DNA of 64,000 nt from the NCBI GenBank assembly GCA_949825045.1, contig OX463813.1, forward strand, positions 1,736,001 to 1,800,000, read 5' to 3'. Positions within the stretch are counted from its first letter, which is position 1, and each line of letters opens with the position of its first letter. Position numbers and translations under genes: made by a program. Origin of the DNA: Argyresthia goedartella (taxonomy: Eukaryota; Arthropoda; Insecta; Lepidoptera; Argyresthiidae). The notes beneath the pieces were generated by a model. The model saw nothing but the letters and a program-made list of their open reading frames with translations. It was not told the origin of the DNA and ran no database searches. Positions 42,910-52,312 of this stretch are shown here, in pieces.

Positions 42910-42925
42910 TGCGCCACCTGAAGAT
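42910..42925 (-). repeat. Right subterminal inverted repeat of the DNA transposon
   Basis: TGCGCCACCTGAAGAT, the exact reverse complement of 40236-40251. Confidence 0.85.
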
Positions 42926-43054
42926 GATGTCTAAAAAAGTATTTTTTTATATGTTTGAGAAGCTCTTTAACCATAGCAACGTTTAGTAATACAGGGTTAA
43001 TGAAATGCGAAAAAAATATTTTTTCGCCTTGTTTCACTCCTACCTAATGTACAC

Positions 43055-44802
43055 CCCAGCTCAGGTCTGGAAATTTCTTAAAACCCTTGGTGTTGGCAAA
43101 TCCCAGGAATTTTCTTCAGGTGATGTCGATCTCAACGGTCTTAACCAGTTCTTTTCTTCTCCCCCCCCTCGTGATAGACCCCGCCACAAAGCAGGCAACC
43201 CTTCGTCATCTACGGTTGAAGGCTGCAGTCTGTACCTCACCGTTCAACTTTAGTCTCGTTGGAATCGGCGCAGTTAGAAAGGCAGTGCTAGCGGTCACAT
43301 CCAAAGCTGCTGGTGGCGACAACGTCAGCCATCAGATGATCCACAGCGTCCTTGAAGAGTTGCTCCCTCCAATTACCCACATCATAAACTTCTCTCTATC
43401 AGCTAGATCTTTTCCTAGTCTGTGGAAGACAGCTCTTGTCATCCCACTGCACAAAAATTCCAATCCCTCCTCCTTCAAAAATTACAGGCCCATATCTATT
43501 TTACCTATTCTCTCCAAAGTCCTTGAATCCATTGTCCACTCTTAACTCACCTCCTACCTTTCATCAAACAAACTTCTCAATCCTTTCCAATCTGGCTTCA
43601 GACCAGGGCATAGTACTACCACAGCACTCTTAAAAGTCAGCGATGATATACAGCTAGCCATGGATCAGAGGTTGGTTACGGTGCTGGCCCTGCTTGACTT
43701 CAGCAATGCCTTTAACTGCGTCGATTTTGACATTCTTGTCGCAATATTAACATCGCTGAATGTCTCCTCCCACGCTGCTGGCTGGTTCGACTCATACCTG
43801 AGAGGTCGTCAGCAGCGCATTAAGTCTGAAGAGACCGAAACTCAATGGTGTGATCTTTCCTCAGGAGTGCCTCAAGGTGGTATTCTCTCTCCTCTTCTTT
43901 TTTCAGTCTTTATAAACTCCATCTCCGACGTCCTCTCTTCTTCGTATCATCTGTACGCAGATGATCTACAAATTTATCGCCACTTTTCCCCCTGCGATGT
44001 AGTTTCATCCGTGGAGGCACTGAATGCTGACCTCGAGAATGTGAAAGACTGGGCCTCATCATACGGGCTGTTAATAAACCCGAATAAATCACAAGCCATG
44101 ATTTTAGGAACCAGGCACACTCTTTCCTTGTTACAAAAACTCATTGTTCCCGTATCATATAATGGCATCACAATAGAGTACACAGATAAGGCGAAAAACC
44201 TTGGGGTTATTTTTGACAACCAGCTGTCTTGGTCTCCACATGTCAGCGAGGTCAGCAGACGGGTCTTTGCGTCTTTTCACTCCCTCAGGCGTCTGCAGTA
44301 CTTCTTGCCGCGGCAGACTAAAATCACCCTTGCTCAGTCCCTTCTCCTGCCGCTAATTGACTACGCCGATGTCTGTTGGGCGAGCGCGAACGAAGATCTT
44401 CTGAACAAACTCGAACAACTTCAGAATCTCGGGATTCGGTTTATCTTCGGGCTGCGCAAATTCGACCACGTCTCTCAATTTCGCAAAGAGTTGGGGTGGC
44501 TTCCGATTCGTCGTCGCCGAGACTCCCATATTCTTTTTTGTCTTTTCAATATATTGAAAAATCCGCGCTACCCCAGCTACCTTCGAGATCGCTTTGAGTA
44601 TCTCTTTTCAGGAGATCGGCAACGGAGATCTCACACGGTCTCACTCTTAGCCACTCCAAGGCATACCACTTCCGCATATGAGCACTCCTTCAGGTTGCAG
44701 GCGGTCCGACTGTGGAACGCACTTCCTTGTGCGATAAGAGACAGCCCGACTCTTTTCGCTTTCAAAAACCGGGTAAAAGAGCACTTCCTCTCTCTTTTGT
44801 GA
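43055..44802 (+). pseudogene. LINE D ORF2 C-terminal part: reverse transcriptase
   Basis: Coding resumes after the transposon with 'PAQVWKFLKTLGVG', changes frame near 43170, and then runs in one frame to 44802, except for TAA 43543-43545. Motifs: 'NYRPISILPILSKVLESIV', 'FQSGFRPGHSTTTALL', 'LLDFSNAFNCVDF', 'SGVPQGGILSPLLFSVFINSI', catalytic 'HLYADDLQIY' and 'NLGVIFDNQLSWSPHVSEV'. The thumb has 'FASFHSLRRLQYFLPRQTK' and the tail 'LPCAIRDSPTLFAFKNRVKEHF'. From 43660 onward 380 codons are unbroken. Confidence 0.9.
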
Positions 44803-45910
44803 TAGTTGTAGTATGCATATTATTAGTATATGTAAACTTTATGTACAGGTTTATGTATGTATTGATACGTATTTAGTAGTTTGTTAGATACGAGTATGTA
44901 TTTAATTTACCGTATTTTATAGATATGAAATTTACTTATATGTATTTTATTATTGTTTAGATATTGTGCACTGCCTACCCTTTATTGATAAAATTTCCTG
45001 TCATGCCTTGGTTTGCTGGAAGAAATCTCTTTTTAGAGATAATCTCGCCTTTGTACATATGTTTTCTCTTAATGTATCTTTTTTTAATAACTGTGTTCAA
45101 TAAAGAATTATGAACAGTAAAAGTTCAAAAGAAAAAAAAAACTTATTTCTTCTACATTATATTAAGAGATATAAAGCTAATTATCGGTTTAAATAAAAGA
45201 TGGTGAAAGTGGTGTGGTTGGATGGTTCTTAGACTTAAATACATGGAGTTGTTTATAATAATAGTGATTTTGTATCTTCATATCCTAATGTTAAAAGGTA
45301 CTTTGTAATCATTGGTTTCGCTTCTATGACTGTGTTTGATTTGAAATTACAAGTTTTAACGACGTTGTTATAGACATGTGTACTGATGTAGGGATGGAAT
45401 CTGGTAGCAAAGGTTGTTTTTATTGTGGTTGTAAGTATTTCATAGACACGTTTCTCTAGTAGCCGGGGATAGACATTAGAGTTAGTTATTTCTTTATGAG
45501 CTGTGAGGCAGACTTTGTGTATGAAAAGTTGGCGAACTGACAGGACTTGGGCTTCTTTGTATAAGCTGATTTGCGGTAATTAGAACTGATTTAGCTGACC
45601 GTGATGCAATAGGTCAGTAGAGGTTGACAGATCGCTTTGTAGACGTACTTAATGACTCTAATGGCAGCATTTTGAAGTCTTTTTATTACAACTATAATTT
45701 TTCTCACTCTTTTTGATAGGATATCAATGTGGTTTTTGAAATTAAGCTTTTCATCAAGGGTATTTCCCAGATATTTAATTGAGTTGGCTCTCCTTATTTG
45801 GTTACAGGAGCAATTTGACGGTAGGTTCTGGCATGTGTGGACTTTGAGGTAACTATTTGGTGATGGCTCAGAGGCAGCTGTTTTGTGACAAACATAGGTA
45901 ATTGGTTTTA

Positions 45911-45949
45911 TCATTATTAAGAGTCATTATTAAGAGTCATTATTAAGAG
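45911..45949. repeat. Three tandem copies of a 13-bp unit
   Basis: TCATTATTAAGAG occurs three times end to end. The third copy merges into the left unit of the larger tandem duplication. Confidence 0.88.
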
Positions 45950-46223
45950 ATTGCTTCGAAGCCATTTTGAAATTGTTAGGAGGCCTGTTTCTGCCGTGCT
46001 AAAGGCATTTTCCCATGAGTAAACGCTGTACAGAATTGCCGTGCCATCGGTGTAACATATTATTTCGCCGTTTGGATTTATCAATATTAAGAGTCAGCAG
46101 ATTGCTTCGGAGCCATTTTGAAATTGTTAGGAGGCCTGTTTCTGCCGTGCTAAAGGCATTTTCCCATGAGTAAACGCTTTACAAAATTGCCGTGTCATCG
46201 GTATAACATATTATTTCGCCGTT
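45942..46223. repeat. Tandem duplication of about 135 bp across the RT catalytic segment
   Basis: The segments 45942-46073 and 46086-46223 are close direct copies (shared GAAATTGTTAGGAGGCCTGT and CCCATGAGTAAACGCT). The copy at 46086-46223 encodes the YTDD block and the next 35 codons on the minus strand. The other repeats it with YTDG. Confidence 0.88.
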
Positions 46224-47541
46224 ATTGGAATTATGCTGATGGATGTCGTTCATATAGATGATAAAGAGAGACGGACCCAAGACGCTTCCCTGTGGGATAC
46301 CAAAGCGGATATTATTTGTGTTATTTGTATAAGTACTGACTTTGACTAATTGCTTCCTCTCAGATAGGTAGCTGGAGACCCATGATAGGGGTGTTCCTCG
46401 AATGCTCATAACTCCATTTTTTTAATAGAATTGGTATTGAAACGGTGTCGAACGCCTTGGCTAGGTCCAGGAAGATGGCGACACATTTAAGATCTCTATC
46501 TAGGTAATTTGAGACTAGTCCAATCAGGAGTTTGACAGCGTCTTCCGTAGATTTGTGTTGCCTGAAGCCAAATTTTCTACTAGAGAGAAGTTTTTGGGAT
46601 TCCATAAAGGAAACCAGGTGCTTATTGACAACTTTCTCGAAAATCTTTGATAAACTGCTGAGTAATGAGATTGACCTGTAGTTTCCAGGAATGTGTTTGG
46701 GGCCTGCCTTGTGGATTGGGGTTACTGAGGCTATCTTCCAGCATTCTGGGAAATATCCAGTACTGAGACTAAAGTTGAAGATGTGGACCAGTGGCTGAAT
46801 AATTAGGGGACTGATATGTTTGATTAATTAATTATTAATTCCGTCAAGGCCGGGGGCGCTATGTGATTTGACAAGTTTTATAATATTGTCTTTCTCCGAA
46901 GCATCGGTTGGTTGCAGTTTGGGACAATCTTATTTAGATGGGTCGTCTGTGCGAGAGTATCTTCCGTGGCATTCGTCTCCAATATTATTTGATCAGCAAG
47001 CTTTTGTCCCACCGAGGAGAAGTAATTGTTGCACTCATTTAGTTACCCAACAGGATCTTTGCTGTTTACAACCAGCTCGAGGGCGTGAGTGCTTTTGCGA
47101 TTTAGATTGCAGATTCTTTATATTGAATTGCTGTTTTGAGTTGCTTGTGTTTGTTTCAATTTCTTGACTTTCGTAGTCTTGTTTGAGATTTTTCAAAAGG
47201 TTGTCCCAAAAATTTCTATAACGAGTGAATGTAAGTTGGAGGATTTCATCCTTAGGGAAACATCTTGCTTTGGAATGGAGCTTATTCAAACTCAAACTCA
47301 AACTCAAAAGTACTTTATTACTGTAGATATTTACATGTTCTTAGCAAACGTCATTTTTTGCCTCTTCTCTACATTGGACCACAGTGGGAGAAGAAGGGCG
47401 TAGAGACTCCAACAGATTAATTTTTAGATCTCCTTTAAAAATAGGTTGTGCTTAACTAATACAATTATGATTTATTTTTATTTAATAAGCTGGAATAAAT
47501 AATTACAAAATGATTAACAGCAAGGTCTGTGTTGAGCCAGA

Positions 47542-48900
47542 TTAACCCCATACAGTCCTGTCATTTAAGTAATCTTGAACATTGTAATATCCCTTTTTCG
47601 ACAAAGTCGCTTTAACATGCTTTTTAAATTGCTCAAATGGCAATTTCAAAATCTCCAGAGGTATCTTATTGTAGTAGAGAATGCACTGACCCTTGAAAGA
47701 ATTGCTAACCTTCGCGAGTCTAAAACGGGGCGCACATAGTCTGTGATTATTTCTTAGGTTAACATTACAGCTGTCGCTAAGTTTGGAAAATGTTGTAAGG
47801 TTCTTGCGTACATACATTATATTTTCGAAAATAAATTGACTAGCTACTGTTAGTATGTCAATTTCTTTAAAAAGCTCTCTTAAGGAGTCTGTTCGTTTTA
47901 AATTATAAATTGCTCGAATTGCTCTTTTCTGTAAAATAAAAATAGTTTGAATATCCGCTGCTTTCCCCCACAACAAGATACCCATCACACTATGAAAGTA
48001 ACTAAAATATACTAGCCTAGATGTAGCCACATCCGTGCTTTGTCTGATATTCCTAACAGCGTAAGCCGCAGAACTTAATTTACCAGCCAATTAATCTATG
48101 TGGGGTCCCCACTGCAATTTGCTATCAATGTTTATTCCAAGAAACTTCGTATCATTTACTAATTCTAACGTGCTGTTGTCTAACACTAAACTGGTCTCAA
48201 CTTGCCTGACATTTGGAAGTGAGAATTTGATACACTTGGTTTTACCAGCGTTTAACAATAAATTATTGACTGTGAACCAATTCAAAGTTAAAGACAATAC
48301 ACCATTAACATCATCAAATTCTCCTTTTTGTCTTTCAATTTTGAAGACCAGTGAAGTATCATCAGCAAACAACACTATGTCAGTTAATTTCTCCACCATG
48401 AAAGGCAGATCATTAATATATACCAGGAATAAGAAAGGGCCTAATATGGAACCTTGTGGAACGCCCATTTTAACACCCGATCCATCAGATTTTACGCCGT
48501 TAACTTCTGCCTTTTGAATTCTATTGCTTAGGTATGATCTTAGTAGATCCAACGCTTTATTTCTAACTCCGTAATGATTTAATTTAATTAATAGCGTATT
48601 ATGATCAACACAATCAAACGCCTTCGAAAGGTCGCAAAAAACTCCGATAGCATCCTGTGCGGCCTCCCATGTAGAATAAATATGAGATATAAGGGTAATA
48701 CCTGCATCCGTAGTCGATTTACCCCTAGTGAAACCGTATTGTTTGGCATGGAGTTGTTTTGTACGGTTATCTCGGTGACGAATGCATCTGAGTAGGCCAG
48801 GCGTCATCCACGGCTGAATAGTATATTTCGACCTGCTAACTTTTTTATACTCGGTGTGGTTACCTACGGTTTTCGTGAGGGCTTGAATGAATAATTTTGC
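47542..48900 (-). pseudogene. Jockey copy B reverse transcriptase with fingers deleted
   Basis: After the linker ('PWMTPGLLRCIRHRDN') the sequence jumps directly to 'RTKQLHAKQYGFTRGKS', omitting about 130 residues present in copy A up to that motif. Palm motifs follow: 'FCDLSKAFDCVDH', 'GVPQGSILGPFLFLVYINDL' and 'VLFADDTSLVF'. One TAA interrupts the frame after 'QWGPHID' near 48088. The rest is open to 47542 and nearly identical to copy A. Confidence 0.88.
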
Positions 48901-49327
48901 TGCGGAATTTACGTCTACGTTACGTTGATAGAGGAACTATCAATGGAGTCCAGTTCATGGTTCTTAGAACCTCTGCGATACCCTCTATGTTAAAGAATGC
49001 TCTAGTCCTAGTTATGTGAGATATTTTGGATTTACTTTCAAATCCTAAAATAATAATTTTATGATCGGTTATGTCATTGTCGCTGGCTGCGGCAATGTTA
49101 GGAAATTTTGTTTCCACGAAAATGTGGTCGAGACACGTATTTAACCTAGTTGGGACTCCAATTGCTGTTAAGAGTTCGTGCTCAGATAGAAGGCAGAGAT
49201 AATCTGAGGGATCTAACTTGTTTTTATCAGATGGTAATATATTAATATTTATTTCACCCGCTACGATTAAAGATTGTTTGTGCTTGAATTTGAGTAGAAC
49301 ATTATCTAGGTTTTGTAAGAATAGGTC
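48901..49327 (-). pseudogene. Jockey copy B endonuclease fragment
   Basis: On the minus strand: 'LFLQNLDNVLLKFKHKQSLIVAGEININ' split over the region (GDFN-type block with Glu-Ile replacing Asp-Phe), 'RLNTCLDHIFVETK' and 'DITDHKIIILGF' (SDH-type block). A frame change occurs near 48920. The upstream part of the endonuclease lies beyond the BEL insertion at 54540-54594, and further 5' sequence is absent. Confidence 0.8.
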
Positions 49328-49871
49328 TGTTCGATTCCAAATCGATATTCGATCGATGGTTTCGGAACGGCCATTTTGAATTTGACGTTGCTGCCAACCT
49401 AGCAGTTTTTGACAACTGACAGACGAAAAGCCCTCGCAATGTAACGCGTATTGATTAGGGTATTGAATTTAAATCGCAATCCATCTGGAATGTATTCGGA
49501 TTCCCCTCAGGATTGTCTATATAGCTGAGTGTGTTGTGGTTCCCCGAACCAGATAAAGTTCGCATTTACGTGGCCGATTGGTTTTTCCCACGTAACATAA
49601 CCTGTGTTGGAACACTGTGCTCGTCGAAGCTGGCCTGCCAGTCATACCTGGTTGGCTGAAGAACCTGTCTACCAAGAAGAGCCTAGGGTGCACCCGGGCC
49701 TTGCAGAGAGACAGGAAGTTGACGGGACCGAAGCACAGACCAGGTTAGATCGACTCCATAATTAAATGCTCGGTGAATCGCCGACGTTCACACTTCTTGG
49801 CATCTGATCGCTACGCTACCTCGTAGCTGATGGGCCCCTGCGAGGTCATTGGGTGCCGAGAAGCCTGAACA
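49328..49871 (+). repeat. 5' LTR of BEL copy 2
   Basis: Begins TGTTCGATTCCAAATCGATA like copy 1, but diverges soon after (for example TTTCGGAACGGCC against TTTCTAAACGGTC) through roughly the first 400 bp. The last part is shared again. Confidence 0.92.
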
Positions 49872-50488
49872 TTTTGGTAGCAAGAGCGTGGTTTCCTGAG
49901 ATTTGCAGCCGTCAAGGGCTCCAGGAACCCACGATTTGGGACTATCAATCTGTAGGTATAGGCGGTTATTAGCTAACTTGGTGTTGTTCCTGTATCCACA
50001 TAGATTGGTAGTATTGTAAGCTATAAGTCTATTGCTGGTAGTAGACAGACAGATATTACAGTTTTCCCTAAATGACCAGTTGTACTGAGATGTGACTCAG
50101 AATAGTAGGTACTCAACTTAGGTACATTGTAGGTGAATTGAAATTTGCATTGAAGTACCAGTTAGTCAATCTATTAGTGGTCTAGTAATGCTAATGAATG
50201 TTTGGTTAACATAGGTAGTTACATCTATTGATAGCAGGCTATTACATTGTTTTCAGTTTATAGCAATTTATAACTTGAACTAATATTGACTATCTGTGTG
50301 TGTTATAATGATAAAGGGAAACTAAATTGTTATTTACAGAATTTATATAGATATAAAACTCGGTTCCTATTGTTTAAGGAAATCAACATTGTTTAAGTTA
50401 TAGTTTAGGGTTCCCTCGTTTGGGTTATAGACTGGAGGGTCCAATAAAATTGAGTTACTGCAAATTGTGAGTAAGTATCGTTCCGATC

Positions 50489-52312
50489 ATGTCGTTATCT
50501 GAAATCCAGAAGGGTGTTTCTAAGGAACTCAGATGGTTTTCCTCCGCACACGGTCTGATAGACCGTTTAGATAGGCATGATGTGGTATTGGAGCGGTCTA
50601 TGGACGTTAAGGAACGTTACAACAGGGTGCTCGAATTGTCCGCGCAGGCGGAATCAGTTGATGGTTGCGCACCTGACAGGCTGTCACGGTTGCTAGGGGA
50701 TGTCGACCAATGTATGGAGATGGCAGCTGCTATCACGCAGAAGGCTGCGGACATACGTAGACAGCGCGAGTCCAGCCATGGTGGTGACATTGAAGCACCT
50801 CTGCCGCTTCAGGGTTCGGGGTCCAGGTTACCTGCCATAACTATGCCTACTTTTGACGGAGTGTCCGGTGAATGGATGAGCTTCATCAATCTGTTCGACA
50901 GTTTGGTGCACATGCGATCGGACATTACCAAGTCTGTCAAGATGGCTCAGCTGGTGGCAGCATTGAAGGGTGAGCCTAGGGAGCTGGTCGCTCATTTGAC
51001 AGTTACGGAGGGTAACTATGAAACGGCCAGGCAATTGTTGGTCAGACGTTACCATAACAAACGTAGGTTGGCCGATGCCCAACTGAACCGTTTGTTTAGT
51101 ATCCCGGTTGTGAACAAGGTCGGGGCCATACAGACGGAGGTTTTGAACCCGTTGTTGTCCGTCACCAAGGCCCTAGAGAATCTTGGACTTCCGGTTGGTG
51201 AATGGTCGTACCTACTGCTGTACATTGTACTTTCCCGCCTACCCGCTGACGTGCAGACTCGTTTCGAACAGTCTCACGGGAGGTCGGCCGAGGACCTGCC
51301 CGCCTTCTCCGACTTGGTCGGATTCTTGGAAGAGGAGGCTCGACGGGCAGAGAATTTGGGGTTGACGGTCACCCATCCTTCGGAGCCACAGAGAGCTGCC
51401 GGGAGCGCTGTGAGTAGGGGCCCTCCGACGAGGAAGGACCGCACCAACCGGCAGTCGTATGGGACTGTGAGTGAATTGACCCCACATGGTGAGACCTGCC
51501 CATGTTTTAGGCAGATTGGCCATGCTGTGGCCAATTGCAATAAGTTCGGGGAACTTAGGGTTCAGGGACGGCGCCGGATGGCCAAGCAGCGGAGCTGGTG
51601 TTTCCTGTGCCTCGGGCCACACATGGCTAGGTACTGCACGCGCACAAAAATGTGCGGATATTGTGGTGGGGCCCACAACAATCTGTTGTGCATGAACCGG
51701 TCCGGCCAACAGCCACCACAGGGCCGTACCCAGGGTGACACGGCATGGGGCCCTGAGAATTCGTTTGCGACTCGGAGCGCAACTCAGGGGCCAACGTCCC
51801 CACGTGCACAGGGCAGTACTAGGGTGCAGGGCCGCACTCAGGGTCATCACATGGGGGGCCCTGAGTTTTCGGTTGCGACTCAGCATCCGACTCAGCGGGC
51901 AATGGGGCCACAAGCACGCGGCCACCCAGGGGTGCAGGGCCGCACTCAGGGTCATCACATGGGGGGCCCTGAGTTCTCGGTTGCGACTCAGCATCCGACT
52001 CAGCGGCACATTGGGTGTGTTGAGCAGGCCGTAACGGGCGGGTGGCATGGGACACCTTCGAGCTATGCGGGTGCGGTTCGGACGCCGCCTCAGTTGTCGC
52101 CCCGCTCGTCGCCTCGTCCTCGTCGGTCGCATGTGATGTCCCCCCCGCTCATAGAGCGGCCACGGTTGAATTCACGCCCACCCCCCTTCGGGGGGCGTCG
52201 TAGGTTGGGAATGGAACCGGCGCGTGGGCCATTTGTACAATGGGACCCTCTGGGGTATAGCTGCATACCTGATCGGTTACAGGCACAGTGGGGCCCCGGG
52301 GGCCCTCGCTAG
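50489..52312 (+). CDS. gag: BEL copy 2 Gag, intact 607-aa ORF
   Basis: ATG 50489 to TAG 52310-52312. The domain order is as in copy 1. The N-terminal helical region is followed by the DUF1759-type segment ('LPAITMPTFDGVSGEWMSF', about residues 112-130). Then come a first knuckle 'CPCFRQIGHAVANC' and two CX2CX3HX4C knuckles. A Gln/Thr/Gly-rich tail contains two copies of a 36-residue repeat ('QGRTQGHHMGGPEFSVATQH'), where copy 1 has one. Being unbroken, this Gag could assemble and might package RNAs with compatible signals. It ends at the UAG shared with copy 1. Confidence 0.9.
   Translation: MSLSEIQKGVSKELRWFSSAHGLIDRLDRHDVVLERSMDVKERYNRVLELSAQAESVDGCAPDRLSRLLGDVDQCMEMAAAITQKAADIRRQRESSHGGDIEAPLPLQGSGSRLPAITMPTFDGVSGEWMSFINLFDSLVHMRSDITKSVKMAQLVAALKGEPRELVAHLTVTEGNYETARQLLVRRYHNKRRLADAQLNRLFSIPVVNKVGAIQTEVLNPLLSVTKALENLGLPVGEWSYLLLYIVLSRLPADVQTRFEQSHGRSAEDLPAFSDLVGFLEEEARRAENLGLTVTHPSEPQRAAGSAVSRGPPTRKDRTNRQSYGTVSELTPHGETCPCFRQIGHAVANCNKFGELRVQGRRRMAKQRSWCFLCLGPHMARYCTRTKMCGYCGGAHNNLLCMNRSGQQPPQGRTQGDTAWGPENSFATRSATQGPTSPRAQGSTRVQGRTQGHHMGGPEFSVATQHPTQRAMGPQARGHPGVQGRTQGHHMGGPEFSVATQHPTQRHIGCVEQAVTGGWHGTPSSYAGAVRTPPQLSPRSSPRPRRSHVMSPPLIERPRLNSRPPPFGGRRRLGMEPARGPFVQWDPLGYSCIPDRLQAQWGPGGPR
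51824..52039 (+). repeat. 108-bp minisatellite unit in gag, two copies
   Basis: GTGCAGGGCCGCACTCAGGG starts at 51824 and again 108 bp later at 51932, adding exactly 36 codons. BEL copy 1 has a single unit at the corresponding place (about 17635-17720). Confidence 0.88.

Larger units (their letters stand above)
40128..43046 (+). mobile_element. DNA transposon of unassigned superfamily, 2919 bp, 14-bp TIRs, 8-bp TSD
   Basis: The ends TAGGTAGGAGTGAA (40128-40141) and TTCACTCCTACCTA (43033-43046) are perfect inverted repeats. ATGTACAC is duplicated at 40120-40127 and 43047-43054, and the host LINE reads in frame without the insert. A 16-bp subterminal inverted repeat (ATCTTCAGGTGGCGCA) lies about 110-120 bp inside each end. 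An 8-bp TSD is shared by hAT and P-type transposons, but the TIR start (TAGG) does not fit the usual hAT CAGNG. The coded protein is not one I can name. Two frame breaks make this copy non-autonomous. Confidence 0.92.
38640..45140 (+). mobile_element. LINE family D, long copy interrupted by a DNA transposon
   Basis: The copy has a 5' region with tandem repeats (38777-38918), a single ORF2-type protein split by the DNA transposon at 40120-43054, and a 3' untranslated region with GCTGGAAGAAATCTCTTTTT and ATAAAGAATT before an A-run near 45127-45140. The flanking codons read continuously ('ERIEMYTPAQVWKFLKTLGV') once the transposon and one target copy are set aside. I place it in the CR1/Daphne side of the Jockey supergroup, with moderate certainty. 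No ORF1 was recognised. Confidence 0.85.
45591..46860 (-). pseudogene. Family C copy 2 reverse transcriptase
   Basis: Landmarks on the minus strand: 'WKIASVTPIHKAGPK' and 'NYRSISLLSSLSKIFEKVV' (about 46740-46640), 'KFGFRQHKSTEDAVKLL', 'IFLDLAKAFDTVSIPIL', 'FGIPQGSVLGPSLFIIYMND', and the catalytic block 'ICYTDDTAIL' (about 46210-46180). A second, altered copy of the catalytic segment follows because of a tandem duplication. The thumb part is open from 45914 to 45594. Several frameshifts exist, for example near 46400. Confidence 0.8.
45140..47285 (-). mobile_element. Jockey-group LINE, family C copy 2 (degenerate)
   Basis: The minus strand shows, from right to left, an endonuclease-RT linker (47285-47035), RT fingers and palm (46860-46179), a tandemly duplicated palm segment, and a thumb remnant (45914-45600). 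'RRANSIKYLGNTLDEKLNF' parallels copy 1 at 2140-2185. The left part runs into the A-rich end of LINE D near 45140, and Jockey copy B is joined at 47286. Confidence 0.8.
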
